From NCBI RefSeq assembly GCF_000403845.2, contig NZ_KE159568.1, positions 1,371,400 through 1,435,399 of the forward strand: a stretch of DNA of 64,000 nucleotides, read 5' to 3'. The notes under the pieces were generated by a model. That model saw only the letters and a list, made by a program, of their open reading frames with translations, had not been told where the DNA came from and made no database searches. Made by a program: the position numbers and the translations under genes. Every line of letters begins with the position of its first letter. The first letter of the stretch is position 1. Source of the stretch: Eubacterium sp. 14-2 (GTDB lineage Bacteria; Bacillota; Clostridia; Lachnospirales; Lachnospiraceae). This document shows positions 16,683 through 25,542 of the stretch, one piece after another.

Positions 16683-17402
16683 TTACCTTTCTTTTCTATT
16701 CGCTCTCACAAGCACAATAAATACTACAACAATTATGCACAATGTAACGATGCCTGCCATTGTTGAAGCTATTGTCATTTTTGGAAATTGTTCAAATTTC
16801 AACATATAGGTTACAAAGGCATTGGGGAGATTCACAAAATATGCAACAATCAAATTGTTTCCAGAAAGTTTATAAGCAACAGCAAACCCAATTCCAACGG
16901 CGAACAGCAAAAGAATATCCTCAAAGGTACGAAATCTCGGATAGCCCACATGGTAAAGCGAAAACATCAATCCAGAGACCAGAATTGCGGTTATAGTGCC
17001 AAATTCTTTCTCGAACTTATTTTGAAAAAATCCACGGAATACAAACTCTTCAAAAAAGGTTGTCATAATCAGCGGCACAATCCCCATAGGAAGCAAGTTC
17101 CAAGGAATAATTCCACCTTTAGCTACTATGGGAATAATCTGTCCGCCAACCGAAAAAACAATAAATACTATTAAAATGAAAACTTGCTTTTTGCCAAGTG
17201 CTTTAATCCCAAGGAAGTCAAATACATTTTTCTCTTTCCGCAATAAGAAAAGGGGGATTAAAAAGCTAAACAATATACCATACAGGACATTATAGAAGCA
17301 GAAATAGTATATCGGTTTAAGAAGCAAATTTGCAATGCCAACACAAAGCACTAATAGTACTTCTAATGACAATGCCATAAAGATTGTTTTTATCTTATTC
17401 AT
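16683..17402 (-). CDS. CPBP-family intramembrane protease
   Basis: This gene encodes 239 residues with about seven hydrophobic helices. The protease motifs are FFEEFVFRGF (the EE-x-x-x-R box), FSLYHVGYPRF (His) and a distal LPNAF (Asn). CPBP/Abi proteins cleave membrane substrates and often serve bacteriocin immunity or maturation. The ATG overlaps the upstream stop by ATGA, so it is coupled to the zinc-ribbon gene. Confidence 0.85.
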   Translation of the reverse strand: MNKIKTIFMALSLEVLLVLCVGIANLLLKPIYYFCFYNVLYGILFSFLIPLFLLRKEKNVFDFLGIKALGKKQVFILIVFIVFSVGGQIIPIVAKGGIIPWNLLPMGIVPLIMTTFFEEFVFRGFFQNKFEKEFGTITAILVSGLMFSLYHVGYPRFRTFEDILLLFAVGIGFAVAYKLSGNNLIVAYFVNLPNAFVTYMLKFEQFPKMTIASTMAGIVTLCIIVVVFIVLVRANRKER

Positions 17403-17593
17403 TCCCCTTTATTCCTCCGCTTTTTATCAATATCTTCAATGACCGTTACTTGAAGTTTTTTTGCTTCAATCAATGTCTCTTGTTTACACTTCGGACAGTA
17501 TAAGGGAAAATTCAAAAGAACCGTATCTTCTCTGATTTGATTACGGGTTTTATTGCCGCAAACGGGACAGAGTATCCATTCTATTTTTGTCAT
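17399..17593 (-). CDS. Cysteine-rich KTR-type zinc ribbon protein
   Basis: This gene encodes 64 residues. Two CxxC pairs (CPVCGNKTRNQIREDT and YCPKCKQETLIEAKKL) flank a NFPLYCPKC core, the pattern of the small KTR-domain proteins found on Firmicute conjugative transposons. It probably binds zinc; its partner is unknown. Confidence 0.8.
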   Translation of the reverse strand: MTKIEWILCPVCGNKTRNQIREDTVLLNFPLYCPKCKQETLIEAKKLQVTVIEDIDKKRRNKGE

Positions 17594-17613
17594 TTCAATA
17601 CCTCACTATCGCT

Positions 17614-18252
17614 CTAAAAGAACAAGTTGTTCATAGACTTATAAACAAACGGAATATACATACAAAACAAAGCAAGGCGTTCCCATAATCCCTCATACTT
17701 CAAAAGGGTATTTTGAAATTGCTCCTTATCTCCCATAACAAAACAGGCAAAGAAAATAAGCGATAAAATAAATGAGCTTATACTGATGATGCCCTCAACC
17801 ATGCCATTTTGCTTAAAAGCTACAATTCCATTTAGCAACGGAAAAAACAGTAACGCCATAAAACCGATTGCAGCACCTACTCCATGTATCTTTGAAGCTG
17901 TAGTAACTATGTCTTTGCTCTCGTTCACACTAAAAAATCCAGAAATAAGTCCTGCACCAACAGCAAAAATTCCAATCGAAAGAAGCATGAAAACCGCCAG
18001 AACAGGAAACTTTGCTCTTAATGACAGAAAATATACGCCTGCTGTATATGCTAAGAAACCGCCAAGCCAGATAAGCCATATATTATAAACAAGTCGGACA
18101 GGACTTTTCGGACTACCTAAAACACTCATAACCATTATCTTGCCGTTATATTCAGAATAAAATCGTTCCAGTATCCACGGAACAATAAACTCGCCTATGA
18201 TTGTGAATAACAAAATCATATTAAAGAACCTATTGCCTGCTATGTTTTTCAT
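17614..18252 (-). CDS. DUF998-like membrane protein
   Basis: This gene encodes 212 residues with six or seven predicted helices. The loop between helices 2 and 3 and the run LISGFFSVNESKDIVTTASK / IHGVGAAIGFMALLFFPLLN, with a conserved His, resemble the DUF998 family. Its function is unknown. It lies between the double-hairpin protein and the zinc ribbon in the PadR-linked operon. Confidence 0.65.
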   Translation of the reverse strand: MKNIAGNRFFNMILLFTIIGEFIVPWILERFYSEYNGKIMVMSVLGSPKSPVRLVYNIWLIWLGGFLAYTAGVYFLSLRAKFPVLAVFMLLSIGIFAVGAGLISGFFSVNESKDIVTTASKIHGVGAAIGFMALLFFPLLNGIVAFKQNGMVEGIISISSFILSLIFFACFVMGDKEQFQNTLLKYEGLWERLALFCMYIPFVYKSMNNLFF

Positions 18253-18264
18253 TTCGTTATTCTC

Positions 18265-18732
18265 CTAATATTTCTCTATACTTCCTTGAAAGTTATGGGC
18301 TTTTTGAAGCAGCGGTCCTTTTGCCCCCATTGTAAAGGCAATATCACTGCTGCGAATAGATAACAACTCCATTCCAGATTGTAGGTCTAAGACCGCCAAG
18401 GTACTGTGCGGCAATTTAATCACACCATTTTTATCAATATCGAGCCAAGCATATTTACGCCCTTTATATTGTATAAACTCACCCTCTGAAAGCAAGCAAT
18501 CCCTTAATGCAGGACAATCCTCTAAAATATGCTTTAACTTTGAATTTGACAGCAAAGAATATGTAGTAACACAAAAACCTCCTGTTATTTTGCTTCCTGT
18601 AAAGATAATAACTTTTCCATCTCGTGTTGCGTCGTATTCCAACAATGCTTGTGGTGGAATATGGATTGTTAAATCTGGGTGTACGACTGAAAGCCCAAAT
18701 ACAAATTTACCGCCTTTATTTAACTGTGGCAT
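18265..18732 (-). CDS. Protein with two AbrB-like repeats
   Basis: This gene encodes 155 residues. Two similar blocks, TIHIPPQALLEYDATRDGKV + IFTGSKITGGF (24-55) and VIKLPHSTLAVLDLQSGMEL + IRSSDIAFTMGAKG (104-138), have the strand-proline-strand pattern of a swapped-hairpin DNA-binding fold. This suggests a tandem AbrB-like protein that needs no dimer partner. It is the first gene of the leftward operon, directly opposite padR, so it may be a local regulator. The name is tentative. Confidence 0.5.
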   Translation of the reverse strand: MPQLNKGGKFVFGLSVVHPDLTIHIPPQALLEYDATRDGKVIIFTGSKITGGFCVTTYSLLSNSKLKHILEDCPALRDCLLSEGEFIQYKGRKYAWLDIDKNGVIKLPHSTLAVLDLQSGMELLSIRSSDIAFTMGAKGPLLQKAHNFQGSIEKY

Positions 18733-18775
18733 AAAAACCTCCTTTTTGGCTATTCCATTTTCAGTTTGGCTGTGG

Positions 18776-18821
18776 TATAATAGTAGTGCCTATAAAAACT
18801 ACTTTATATATATAGTACTAC
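18776..18821 (+). promoter_or_regulatory. padR promoter with operator-like repeats
   Basis: TATAAT at 18776-18781 lies 72 bases before padR. Directly after it AGTAGT (18782-18787) and ACTACT (18798-18803) form an inverted repeat, followed by a second AGTACT palindrome (18814-18819). They are placed to let PadR block its own promoter and the divergent operon. Confidence 0.5.
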
Positions 18822-18852
18822 AAATGCAACAGAATGTCAAGGAGGAAACTGT

Positions 18853-19389
18853 ATGTTATCAAAACCTGCCACAATGCTTTTGGGGCTTATTTACGAAAAA
18901 CCGCTTAACGCATATGAGATAATAAAGCTCTTAAACTATATGAATGTAAAATGGTGGTTTAATATCGCTGATTCAACCGTTTATTCTACGCTGAAAACCC
19001 TTGAAAAAAAGGAGTACATATTAGGTGCAGCCGAGAAAGTCGGAAATATGCCAGACCGCACCGTTTATAGTCTTTCTGACAAAGGAAAAGAGGAATTTAT
19101 AGCTACGCTAAAAGCATCCATCCTACAATTCAATTATGATACAAATATCTTTTCCATTGCCGCATTTTTCCTAAATACATTTACGCCAGAGGAACAACGG
19201 GAGCTTTTACGGGAACGCCTTACTGTACTACAAAAATACCGTGCAGGCATTGAAAAGCAAGTAAATCCCTTATGGGAAAACGAGGTTTCCGCTACCCATT
19301 CTGCAAATGTGAAACGAATGATTGATTTAGTAGACGCTGAAATAACAGGAACAAAACGTTTGCTTGAAAGCTGTAATAAAAACGATTAG
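18853..19389 (+). CDS. PadR-family transcription repressor
   Basis: This gene encodes 178 residues and starts at ATG 18853 behind AAGGAGG. The winged helix (1-85) has LLGLIYEKPLNAYEIIKLLN, then IADSTVYSTLKTLEKKEYIL and PDRTVYSLSDKGKEEF, the PadR signature. The C-terminal helices (100-175) form the dimer coil. PadR proteins repress nearby membrane or stress genes until a small molecule binds. It is divergent from the 18732-16033 operon, its likely target. Confidence 0.9.
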   Translation: MLSKPATMLLGLIYEKPLNAYEIIKLLNYMNVKWWFNIADSTVYSTLKTLEKKEYILGAAEKVGNMPDRTVYSLSDKGKEEFIATLKASILQFNYDTNIFSIAAFFLNTFTPEEQRELLRERLTVLQKYRAGIEKQVNPLWENEVSATHSANVKRMIDLVDAEITGTKRLLESCNKND

Positions 19390-19401
19390 TATAAGTGCAT
19401 G

Positions 19402-19484
19402 AAAGAGCCGATGAGTTGTGAGTTACCTCACAAGTTCATCGGCTCTTTACATTTTAATAGGGTCTTAGGGGCAAAAGCCCCTAA
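19402..19484 (+). terminator. padR terminator and second hairpin
   Basis: AAAGAGCCGATGA and TCATCGGCTCTTT (19402-19447) close a long stem after padR. A second perfect hairpin TTAGGGGC-AAAA-GCCCCTAA follows at 19465-19484, and GAATTTGGATAACCAAATTC, a third, at 19490-19509. The cluster separates padR from the next cassette, which is read the other way. Confidence 0.7.
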
Positions 19485-19571
19485 CAAGCGAATTTGGATA
19501 ACCAAATTCAGTGCTTGGTAAGACATAACATATTATGTTTTTCGAATATCATTATTATCTAACTTCAAAAA

Positions 19572-20216
19572 TTATCTTATAGCTACAGATGCGATTGACT
19601 GTTCAGATTGTTTAATCAACTTTGCCTGTTCATTTAAAAGATGTTCTAATGTTGTCCGAATATAATGATTAAATTCGGTAGGATAATTGAAAACGTAATG
19701 ATATTCATAATAGTTAGGTACACCCTGACGTTTTTGATTATCCAGAAGTTCCCATCCTAATGAATAATCAAGAAACTCTTTATAACAAGTCGGCAACTCA
19801 GAATTATAAATTAAATGCAAATTATTTCTCATTATTTCAACCATTTTCATTTGATTTTTTATTTTATATGTGTCAACATAATGCTTCCATATCTTTTGTT
19901 CTTCCTCTGGCAAATCAGAAAAGCTTTTATCCTTTGGAATTACACAATTTCGTCCAAGTTGATATAATATTCTCGAAAAACTAACATCACCTTCAATAAT
20001 TAATGCATAAATCGGTCCATAAAGTTCTGAAATTTGTCTGTCAATTAAATCCTTTTTCCAACGTATTCGTTCTAACTCTTTTTCATTATCAATACGTAAC
20101 TTTTCAGCTTTTATTGAATGTCGATATGGTATAATCCAACCAAATATGACAAGTATAAGACCAATTACAGCTATAGCTATGTCAATGATTTTAAATATAA
20201 TTTCAGTGCAATCCAT
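19572..20216 (-). CDS. Membrane-anchored coiled protein of unknown function
   Basis: This gene encodes 214 residues. One transmembrane helix (about 8-30, IIDIAIAVIGLILVIFGWII) is followed by a charged helical segment (33-70) and a soluble domain with no family I recognise. Start ATG 20216 follows GGGGGAAC. It is the last gene of a three-gene leftward cassette, 30 bases after the AAA+ gene. A single helix plus cytosolic domain is a common effector layout in ATPase-linked defence systems; that role is inference. Confidence 0.55.
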   Translation of the reverse strand: MDCTEIIFKIIDIAIAVIGLILVIFGWIIPYRHSIKAEKLRIDNEKELERIRWKKDLIDRQISELYGPIYALIIEGDVSFSRILYQLGRNCVIPKDKSFSDLPEEEQKIWKHYVDTYKIKNQMKMVEIMRNNLHLIYNSELPTCYKEFLDYSLGWELLDNQKRQGVPNYYEYHYVFNYPTEFNHYIRTTLEHLLNEQAKLIKQSEQSIASVAIR

Positions 20217-20246
20217 TGTAGTTCCCCCAGTTTACCCAAATAATAT

Positions 20247-21398
20247 TTAAAGCTCTGATTCATTAATTTTGTCGTTCAGACATAGTTTCCTTATAGCATA
20301 TAGTGAAAAAGTATTTTGAATCAGATGTTTAATCTCTCGTGCATTTGAATACTCAATCGCTGATTTTTGTAAACGCAGTAAAATATTTTCATCCATTTCG
20401 ATAGTATCTTCTTTATATTTCTCAATAGTTTCTTGGATAAAATTTCTCGCTATTTTTTCTTTTGCTTCATCAGACAAATCCTCAAAATGGATAACGGCAT
20501 CAAAGCGGTTAAAGATAGGAGTACCTAATTGTTCCTTTATTTCGCTTTCTGTTTTGTAATTTGAAGTACAAATAATAATAGCATGATCCAGATTGACCTT
20601 ATAATTCTGGTCTTCATAAACGCCTTCATCAAATAATTGATAAAAAGCACTATGAAAAACAGGGTTTGCTTTATCAAATTCATCTAACAGAATGACATTA
20701 GAATCTCTGTCTAATAAGTCTTTTGCAAAACTACCTTCTCCATAACTTCCGCCAAACAAATACGTTCCAAACTGGTTGTTTTGATACATAGAGAATTGTT
20801 TTCTCATCAATTTTCCATCAAGCAACTCAGCAAGATAATGGGCTGTTTCCGTTTTACCAATCCCAGAATCTCCATAAAACAGGATAACCATAGGCTTTTT
20901 CTGTTTATTATCCATTAGTGGATATAGGGCTTGAAGAACTTTCATTTTTGCCATTTCTTGTCCTATAATTTTATCGTCATACCCGTTATAAAACTGTTGA
21001 ATAATAGTTTTAGTTATTCCGTTATAAGGTTGTTTGATTTCTTGTATTATGTTCTTATCGTCATAAATCCGATGTAATTGCTCGCTAATTTGTATCGGGG
21101 GATTTTGGATATACATATTTTGAATATCCATTTTTGCTATAAAATTAGCAAAATTTATTATTACGTGTTCTCTAACTCCAGAATATTCATCCGAATTTAT
21201 CACAAAATTAGCAACTTTCAATTTTTCTTTTTCAGTTTTTGTATCATTATTTTCTTTCTGAAGCTCTGGAATATGTACAATCATATTTTTATTGTCACTA
21301 TCTAATTCCATTACTACATCAGTAAGATTACGACTATCCCTTGGGATTATTTTGTTAAATTCTCTATTTGAACCATAAAAAATAATGATTTTATTCAC
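20247..21398 (-). CDS. ClpB-like AAA+ ATPase
   Basis: This gene encodes 383 residues. The N-terminal 140 are unique and not Clp-like. One AAA+ domain follows: Walker A GDSGIGKTE (176-184), Walker B NVILLDEFD (234-242), sensor-1 CTSN (277-280), an FNRFD segment (296-300) in place of the ClpB FLNRID arginine region, and a lid with NAREIKHLIQN. A YLFGGSYGEGSFA loop resembles the ClpB substrate-pore region. Its start overlaps the upstream gene by eight bases. It is the motor of the cassette; its substrate is unknown. Confidence 0.75.
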   Translation of the reverse strand: MNKIIIFYGSNREFNKIIPRDSRNLTDVVMELDSDNKNMIVHIPELQKENNDTKTEKEKLKVANFVINSDEYSGVREHVIINFANFIAKMDIQNMYIQNPPIQISEQLHRIYDDKNIIQEIKQPYNGITKTIIQQFYNGYDDKIIGQEMAKMKVLQALYPLMDNKQKKPMVILFYGDSGIGKTETAHYLAELLDGKLMRKQFSMYQNNQFGTYLFGGSYGEGSFAKDLLDRDSNVILLDEFDKANPVFHSAFYQLFDEGVYEDQNYKVNLDHAIIICTSNYKTESEIKEQLGTPIFNRFDAVIHFEDLSDEAKEKIARNFIQETIEKYKEDTIEMDENILLRLQKSAIEYSNAREIKHLIQNTFSLYAIRKLCLNDKINESEL

Positions 21399-22158
21399 TC
21401 ACAACACCTGCCAATACTATATCATATGCTTCCAGAAAATCGTTTTCGGGCGTCGTTCCATCCAAAATATCTTCTGGTTTCGACTTTGCATTCTCAGATT
21501 TTAATTCAAATTCTTTCTCAATAGATAATTGTTCTTTCTTGCATATCCCCACTTTTACACCATAATAAGTTAATTCCATTTTGGATAAATCAGCAAGATT
21601 GTAGTTATTTTTGAATGCTTTTATATTAAATCTCAAAACGCATGTAGGTGTTTTTTCACTTGCCAGTAACATTGCATAATATCCACGTTCTCCTAATAAA
21701 GCCTCATTTAACTTTTCCATATCAATAGGTAGCTGCTCTTTGGGGACTATTGTCAAATAAGAGCTATACATTTTATACATGGAAACAGAATTTTCTGGAG
21801 CATACACACCGTCATTTTCAAATTTTCTTACATTATTATCTTTAAATGCTTCGGATATGTAATCTGTCAATAAAGTGTTTTTTAAAGTTGTGTCTAGCAT
21901 TTTAGAAATCTCACCAGAAATATTACTACACACGCCACCAGAGAAAGAGGCTTTAATAAAATTTAGAATATTAAATCCACTTTCTGCCTGTGCCTCTATT
22001 TCTGTAAGAATTTTTGCTGCTCTTTCTTTATTTTCTTCTTTACTCCAATCCAACCTACCTCCATTAACGATGTCAATATAGTCTTGCGCTGTAGGCTCAT
22101 CAAAATATATAACCTTTATGAATATTGGCAAAGAGTCACTTTTTGTTTTCTTTTTCAT
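21391..22158 (-). CDS. DUF6414-like protein, first gene of AAA+ cassette
   Basis: This gene encodes 255 residues, starting at ATG 22158 behind AAGGAAAAAC. The start IKVIYFDEPTAQDYIDIVNGG, the middle SGGVCSNISGEISKMLDTTL and the later ICKKEQLSIEKEFEL resemble DUF6414 proteins, soluble proteins of unknown role. The match is from memory of the pattern and should be tested. The eight-base overlap with the AAA+ gene implies coupled production. Confidence 0.5.
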   Translation of the reverse strand: MKKKTKSDSLPIFIKVIYFDEPTAQDYIDIVNGGRLDWSKEENKERAAKILTEIEAQAESGFNILNFIKASFSGGVCSNISGEISKMLDTTLKNTLLTDYISEAFKDNNVRKFENDGVYAPENSVSMYKMYSSYLTIVPKEQLPIDMEKLNEALLGERGYYAMLLASEKTPTCVLRFNIKAFKNNYNLADLSKMELTYYGVKVGICKKEQLSIEKEFELKSENAKSKPEDILDGTTPENDFLEAYDIVLAGVVSE

Positions 22159-22325
22159 ATGTTTTTCCTTTCATAACAAATTTATTAAGACTATGCAAAA
22201 TGATTTTTCTTGGATTCGATATAAAAACCATAAATTTTACAAATTAATTATACAACAAACGCATTAAAATTTCTACTCTCATAAGATTAAAGGCGGCATC
22301 AGCTTCACGCCGATGCCGGCCCTAA

Positions 22326-22697
22326 TTAGCCATATATCATTTCTTTTAAAAAGATTTCTTCCGCCTGTTGCCTAACGCAATTCATAATTCTTGTCCATTT
22401 TATAGGATTATTCTCTTTTAATTGTTCGGTAATGCCTTGGGCTTGTTTCATCTGCTCTACAATCCGAAAGACACGTCTTTGTGCTTGACTATCAATTTCA
22501 ACAAGATACTCATTAAGTTTTCCGCTTGTAAGTAGGTTTATGTAAGTTATTCTAAAGTAATGTTGTAGAAAATATAAATGTAGCTGTCCATAAATACCGA
22601 CTTCAAAGTTTCCTGTGTCTGGTGTTTCAAGATTAGGAACTGCATAATCGCTTTCTTTTCGGTATGTACCACCGAATTACTCAAATAATGATTTCAT
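22326..22697 (-). pseudogene. tnpV: tnpV with an early stop codon
   Basis: ATG 22697 behind GGAGGAAACC opens MKSLFE, and codon 7 is TAA (22679-22677) where the family has Gln (MKSLFEQ-x-GGTY). The frame then continues unbroken for about 116 codons (FGGTYRKESDYAVPNL ... KENNPIKWTRIMNCV) to a TAA at 22328-22326. A single C-to-T change explains the loss. Restart is unlikely because no ribosome site follows. Confidence 0.85.
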
Positions 22698-22778
22698 TGT
22701 GGTTTCCTCCAATTATATTTAGCTATTCCTACAAATTCATCATATCCAACCGTCATTACAAATTTTCTAAAACGCCGC

Positions 22779-22809
22779 AAGGGACACTTCCTTATGTGAA
22801 GTGTCCCTT
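22779..22809. repeat. Palindrome at right edge of the serine-recombinase element
   Basis: AAGGGACACTTC (22779-22790) and GAAGTGTCCCTT (22798-22809) form a perfect 12-base stem with a seven-base loop. The core CACTTCCTTATGTG (22785-22798) is the reverse complement of the core at 12966-12979. A T-run lies a few bases after it (22818-22826), so it may also end transcription. Confidence 0.6.
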
Positions 22810-22854
22810 ATGACCTGTTTTTTTTTCATGCCTGTTTAAGGAGGAGAAAACAAA

Positions 22855-23151
22855 GTGAAAACCATAAAAATCTATACGAAAAGCCAGCTTATTCTTTTAC
22901 GGAATATCAATCCATTTTTAAGGCGGTACAGACTGCCAAAAAAAGTATTAAAAAGAATAGATTACATACTGGAAGAAGAACACCTTGGAAAACAGGGATT
23001 TTTACTCATATTGCTGGCTCCTGTAAAAGACGACATCCGCGAGATTGAAGACGGTGCAAACGTATACCCATTGAAACTCGAATTTACTGCAGACCTTGAA
23101 TGTATAAAAGTCAGAAACATAGAATCTGGAAAAATCAAAAGTAAAGAATAG
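22855..23151 (+). CDS. Hypothetical protein, 98 residues
   Basis: GTG 22855 follows a strong AAGGAGGAG. The protein is basic at first (KSQLILLRNINPFLRRYRLP) and then mixed strand-helix, ending with EFTADLECIKVRNIESGK. I recognise no family. It stands at the start of an orphan accessory stretch (22.8-27 kb) with no clear operon partner. Confidence 0.55.
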   Translation: MKTIKIYTKSQLILLRNINPFLRRYRLPKKVLKRIDYILEEEHLGKQGFLLILLAPVKDDIREIEDGANVYPLKLEFTADLECIKVRNIESGKIKSKE

Positions 23152-23335
23152 TTTTATAATATAAACTTTATATTCCAAAGACTGAATCTCAGAAAAAGAA
23201 ATGCAAACAAATTCAGAAAAAGAAACGCAAACAGCATTACCGGAAAAAATAAAGCAGACAATATTATTGGAAAAAACAGGAATATTCAGTAAATCTTTAA
23301 GCAGAAGATACTAATATACCATAACATGTAAAGGA

Positions 23336-23557
23336 GTGGATACCAAAAAAATCCTTGTAATCTGCACAACCCCTGCTTCATCCAATCTTCTGGCAGTTGA
23401 TACAACAACAAACTACCTGATGAACAACCTCTTTGCCATGGGATACAGCACCATTACTTTATGTAACCTGTTTGCAGAAATTACAAATAAGCTAAAACCT
23501 GCAAAAGCAGAAGATAATGCAGATAACATGGAATATTTCAATTTAATATATAAATAA
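23336..23557 (+). pseudogene. Truncated DUF1643-like gene
   Basis: The frame starts with GTG and encodes 73 residues: KKILVICTTPASSNLLAVDT followed by TNYLMNNLFAMGYSTITLCN and LFAEITNKLKP. DUF1643 proteins begin this way (a strand with an N/T-P-S/A-S motif, then a GY-x-x-x-x-x-NLF strand) but run to about 150 residues. Here the frame ends soon after LKP with an unrelated tail. No good ribosome site is present. Confidence 0.5.
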
Positions 23558-23604
23558 CAGTGTCAATTATGTATTTCATATGTTATGCTTTTAAGGGTGA
23601 TAGA

Positions 23605-24603
23605 ATGAATAATTATATTTTGCAGCTTGCGGAGTTGTTGTCAATGGGGCACTCTACAGTAAGGAAAGAATTGGAAACTTGTGTCGCGGACACGGAAAAG
23701 TACTGTAAAGAGCATCAACAGGAATATGAAACATTAGGCTGCCCTGGCGGAGTGATCGCTGAGGAGGACTATGGATGTATACAATGGCTCATTTTGGCAG
23801 AGTGTCTGGTCAGGTACAATATTGCAGCCATGTTGGACTGGAAGTGTGAACTGGAGAATTTTGCGTATTTTGTAAAAGGTTTGGCAGGAAAGCGCAAATA
23901 TAAACTTACATTTCGCACAGCATGGTTTGATGAGGAAGAATCTATAGAAGAATGGTGCACAGTCCTGAATGTAAAATGGCAGTCGGCTGGAGTGTATTTT
24001 GTGCAGCTTGATATGTGCAGTGACTCATATACACTTCTGCCGATTTTGTCTGATCAATATGAACTTGCACGGAGGCTTGCAAAAGAGCTTGGACAAAGAA
24101 TCATTCTGCCAGATGTGGAAAATCCAGAGGACTCTTCCGAAGTACTTTACAATTTCCTGCAAAGACATCCTTATACACTATCTGCTCATCGGAGTCCTGC
24201 GCCGGCATCGTGTGAGAAATGCTTTGCAGACGGCAGTATTGTATATCCTGTTATTCCCTGTAATTGTGAGGGAGGGAAACAATATCAGATAGTGATAAAT
24301 ACACAGAAACTGACACCCAGACAAATAGTAGTTGCAAGCAAACATATGCGTATGGGGGCAATGGAGATGCGGCAGCGGCTCACGTTGGGAAAAGATGTGT
24401 ATGTTAAGGCATATTTACAGGATACATTGTTGGCAATAAATGAATTGGAGAAAGAACGGATCGCGTATGAGGTTCTGCCGGAAGCACCGCAATATCTGCA
24501 TTTTCAAGAATGCCAGAAAAGGCATGTACATAGTGAAAGATATGATTATAAATATTTCCTGTTGGACAGGGAACGTGAGAAGGAATGGTCCGGCAAAGAT
24601 TGA
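23605..24603 (+). CDS. Hypothetical protein, possibly DUF6630-like
   Basis: This gene encodes 332 residues. ATG 23605 is chosen because the protein starts cleanly there (MNNYILQLAELLSMG); the upstream extension is part of the preceding non-coding stretch. Residues 75-165 (LDWKCELENFAYFVKGLAGK, then strands ending in YFVQLDMCSDSYTLLPI) recall DUF6630. A later part has Cys-rich CEKCFADGSIVYPVIPCNC, then a helical C-terminus. Such proteins sit beside toxins as immunity partners in some genomes, but none is seen here. Function unknown. Confidence 0.5.
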   Translation: MNNYILQLAELLSMGHSTVRKELETCVADTEKYCKEHQQEYETLGCPGGVIAEEDYGCIQWLILAECLVRYNIAAMLDWKCELENFAYFVKGLAGKRKYKLTFRTAWFDEEESIEEWCTVLNVKWQSAGVYFVQLDMCSDSYTLLPILSDQYELARRLAKELGQRIILPDVENPEDSSEVLYNFLQRHPYTLSAHRSPAPASCEKCFADGSIVYPVIPCNCEGGKQYQIVINTQKLTPRQIVVASKHMRMGAMEMRQRLTLGKDVYVKAYLQDTLLAINELEKERIAYEVLPEAPQYLHFQECQKRHVHSERYDYKYFLLDREREKEWSGKD

Positions 24604-24849
24604 GAAAGAGCGGAATGCGTGGCTTTGTAAATTTGCACATGGGAGCGACATTATATGGTCAAACGTATTTATTCATAGTGTTTGGAAAATTCCATATTTA
24701 ATTATGTGCCTGCTACAGTATGCCTGATCAAATCTTGCCTCAAACGAAGACTTCATTTTTGTCTTTTCTGCATGGAATCTCGCAGATATCATACCAATGT
24801 GCCAGACGAAGCGTAACGGCAAATCAGTATTTAAGAAAGACGAGGATTT
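24604..24849. other. Gap without a supported gene
   Basis: I see no promoter, repeat or reading frame with a ribosome site in this stretch until AGACGAGGATTT directly before 24850. Short rightward frames here have no family resemblance. Confidence 0.4.
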
Positions 24850-25218
24850 ATGGATATATACAAATTTTGGAAAAATGTTTTAGAGCAAAATGCAGATGCT
24901 ATCAAAGATTATTTTGATGAAAACGCTTATATAAACTGGCATTGCACGAATGAGCATTTTAACGTAAATGAATTTATTATTGCAAATTGCGAATATCCCG
25001 GTGACTGGGACGGTGAAGTGGAAAGAATTGAAAAAATAAATGATTTATTTATTACAGTAACTCATGTGTATTCCAAAGATAAAACTCTGTCATTTCACGT
25101 TACATCTTTCCTTAAGGTTATTAATGACAAAATTGTAGCAGTTGACGAATATTGGGCAGATGACGGTACTGCACCTGAATGGAGATTGGACAAACATATT
25201 GGAAAAGCTATTAAATAA
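24850..25218 (+). CDS. SnoaL/NTF2-like small protein
   Basis: This gene encodes 122 residues with ATG 24850 behind GAGGA. The order is helix (IYKFWKNVLEQNADAIKDYF), AYINWHCTNEHFNVNEFI, long curved strands (VERIEKINDLFITVTHVYSK, TLSFHVTSFLKV) and DEYWADDGTAPEWR. This is the cone-shaped NTF2/SnoaL fold used by small isomerases and many orphan ligand binders. No catalytic pair can be assigned. Confidence 0.7.
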   Translation: MDIYKFWKNVLEQNADAIKDYFDENAYINWHCTNEHFNVNEFIIANCEYPGDWDGEVERIEKINDLFITVTHVYSKDKTLSFHVTSFLKVINDKIVAVDEYWADDGTAPEWRLDKHIGKAIK

Positions 25219-25429
25219 CTTTCCTGCGTGTCAATGAACCTTTCCGAGAACTCAAACAAGATTACGTCAGGCTGTTTGTCCATGATTTAATGAACCGCTT
25301 GTAGGGGATGGCTCCAGTCTGGCCAGTAACTCAATAAAGTCCTGGCAGTGGCGTAATTCCCCTGATGGATTTTCCGGTATTCTTTACCTCTGCTTTTATA
25401 CCAAAGGGATGTATATTATATACCAACGA

Positions 25430-25542
25430 AAGAAGAATCCCTCAACTATGGTCGTATCACGGTTGAGGGATTCATTCTTTGATTCATGTTATACTCATAT
25501 CTCTTTGCCTGGTGGCATTGTATCATATGCAGATAATTTCTT
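25430..25542. repeat. Orphan antisense/terminator module (copy B)
   Basis: About 112 bases match the antitoxin region 11991-12104 closely: the same GAATCCCTCAAC hairpin (25435-25473), the ATACTCATATC repeat (25491-25501) and the leftward promoter block, whose boxes are now TGGAAG and TACAAT. No peptide gene precedes it. The surrounding gap 25219-25739 otherwise holds only a short stop-ended remnant (about 25215-25303) that I cannot name. An RNA from here could still pair with the 32-residue peptide mRNA at the shared repeat. Confidence 0.7.

Noticed and set aside
23200-23313. 37-residue frame starting MQTNSEKETQ
   Set aside because: No ribosome site, simple composition and no relatives that I can recall.
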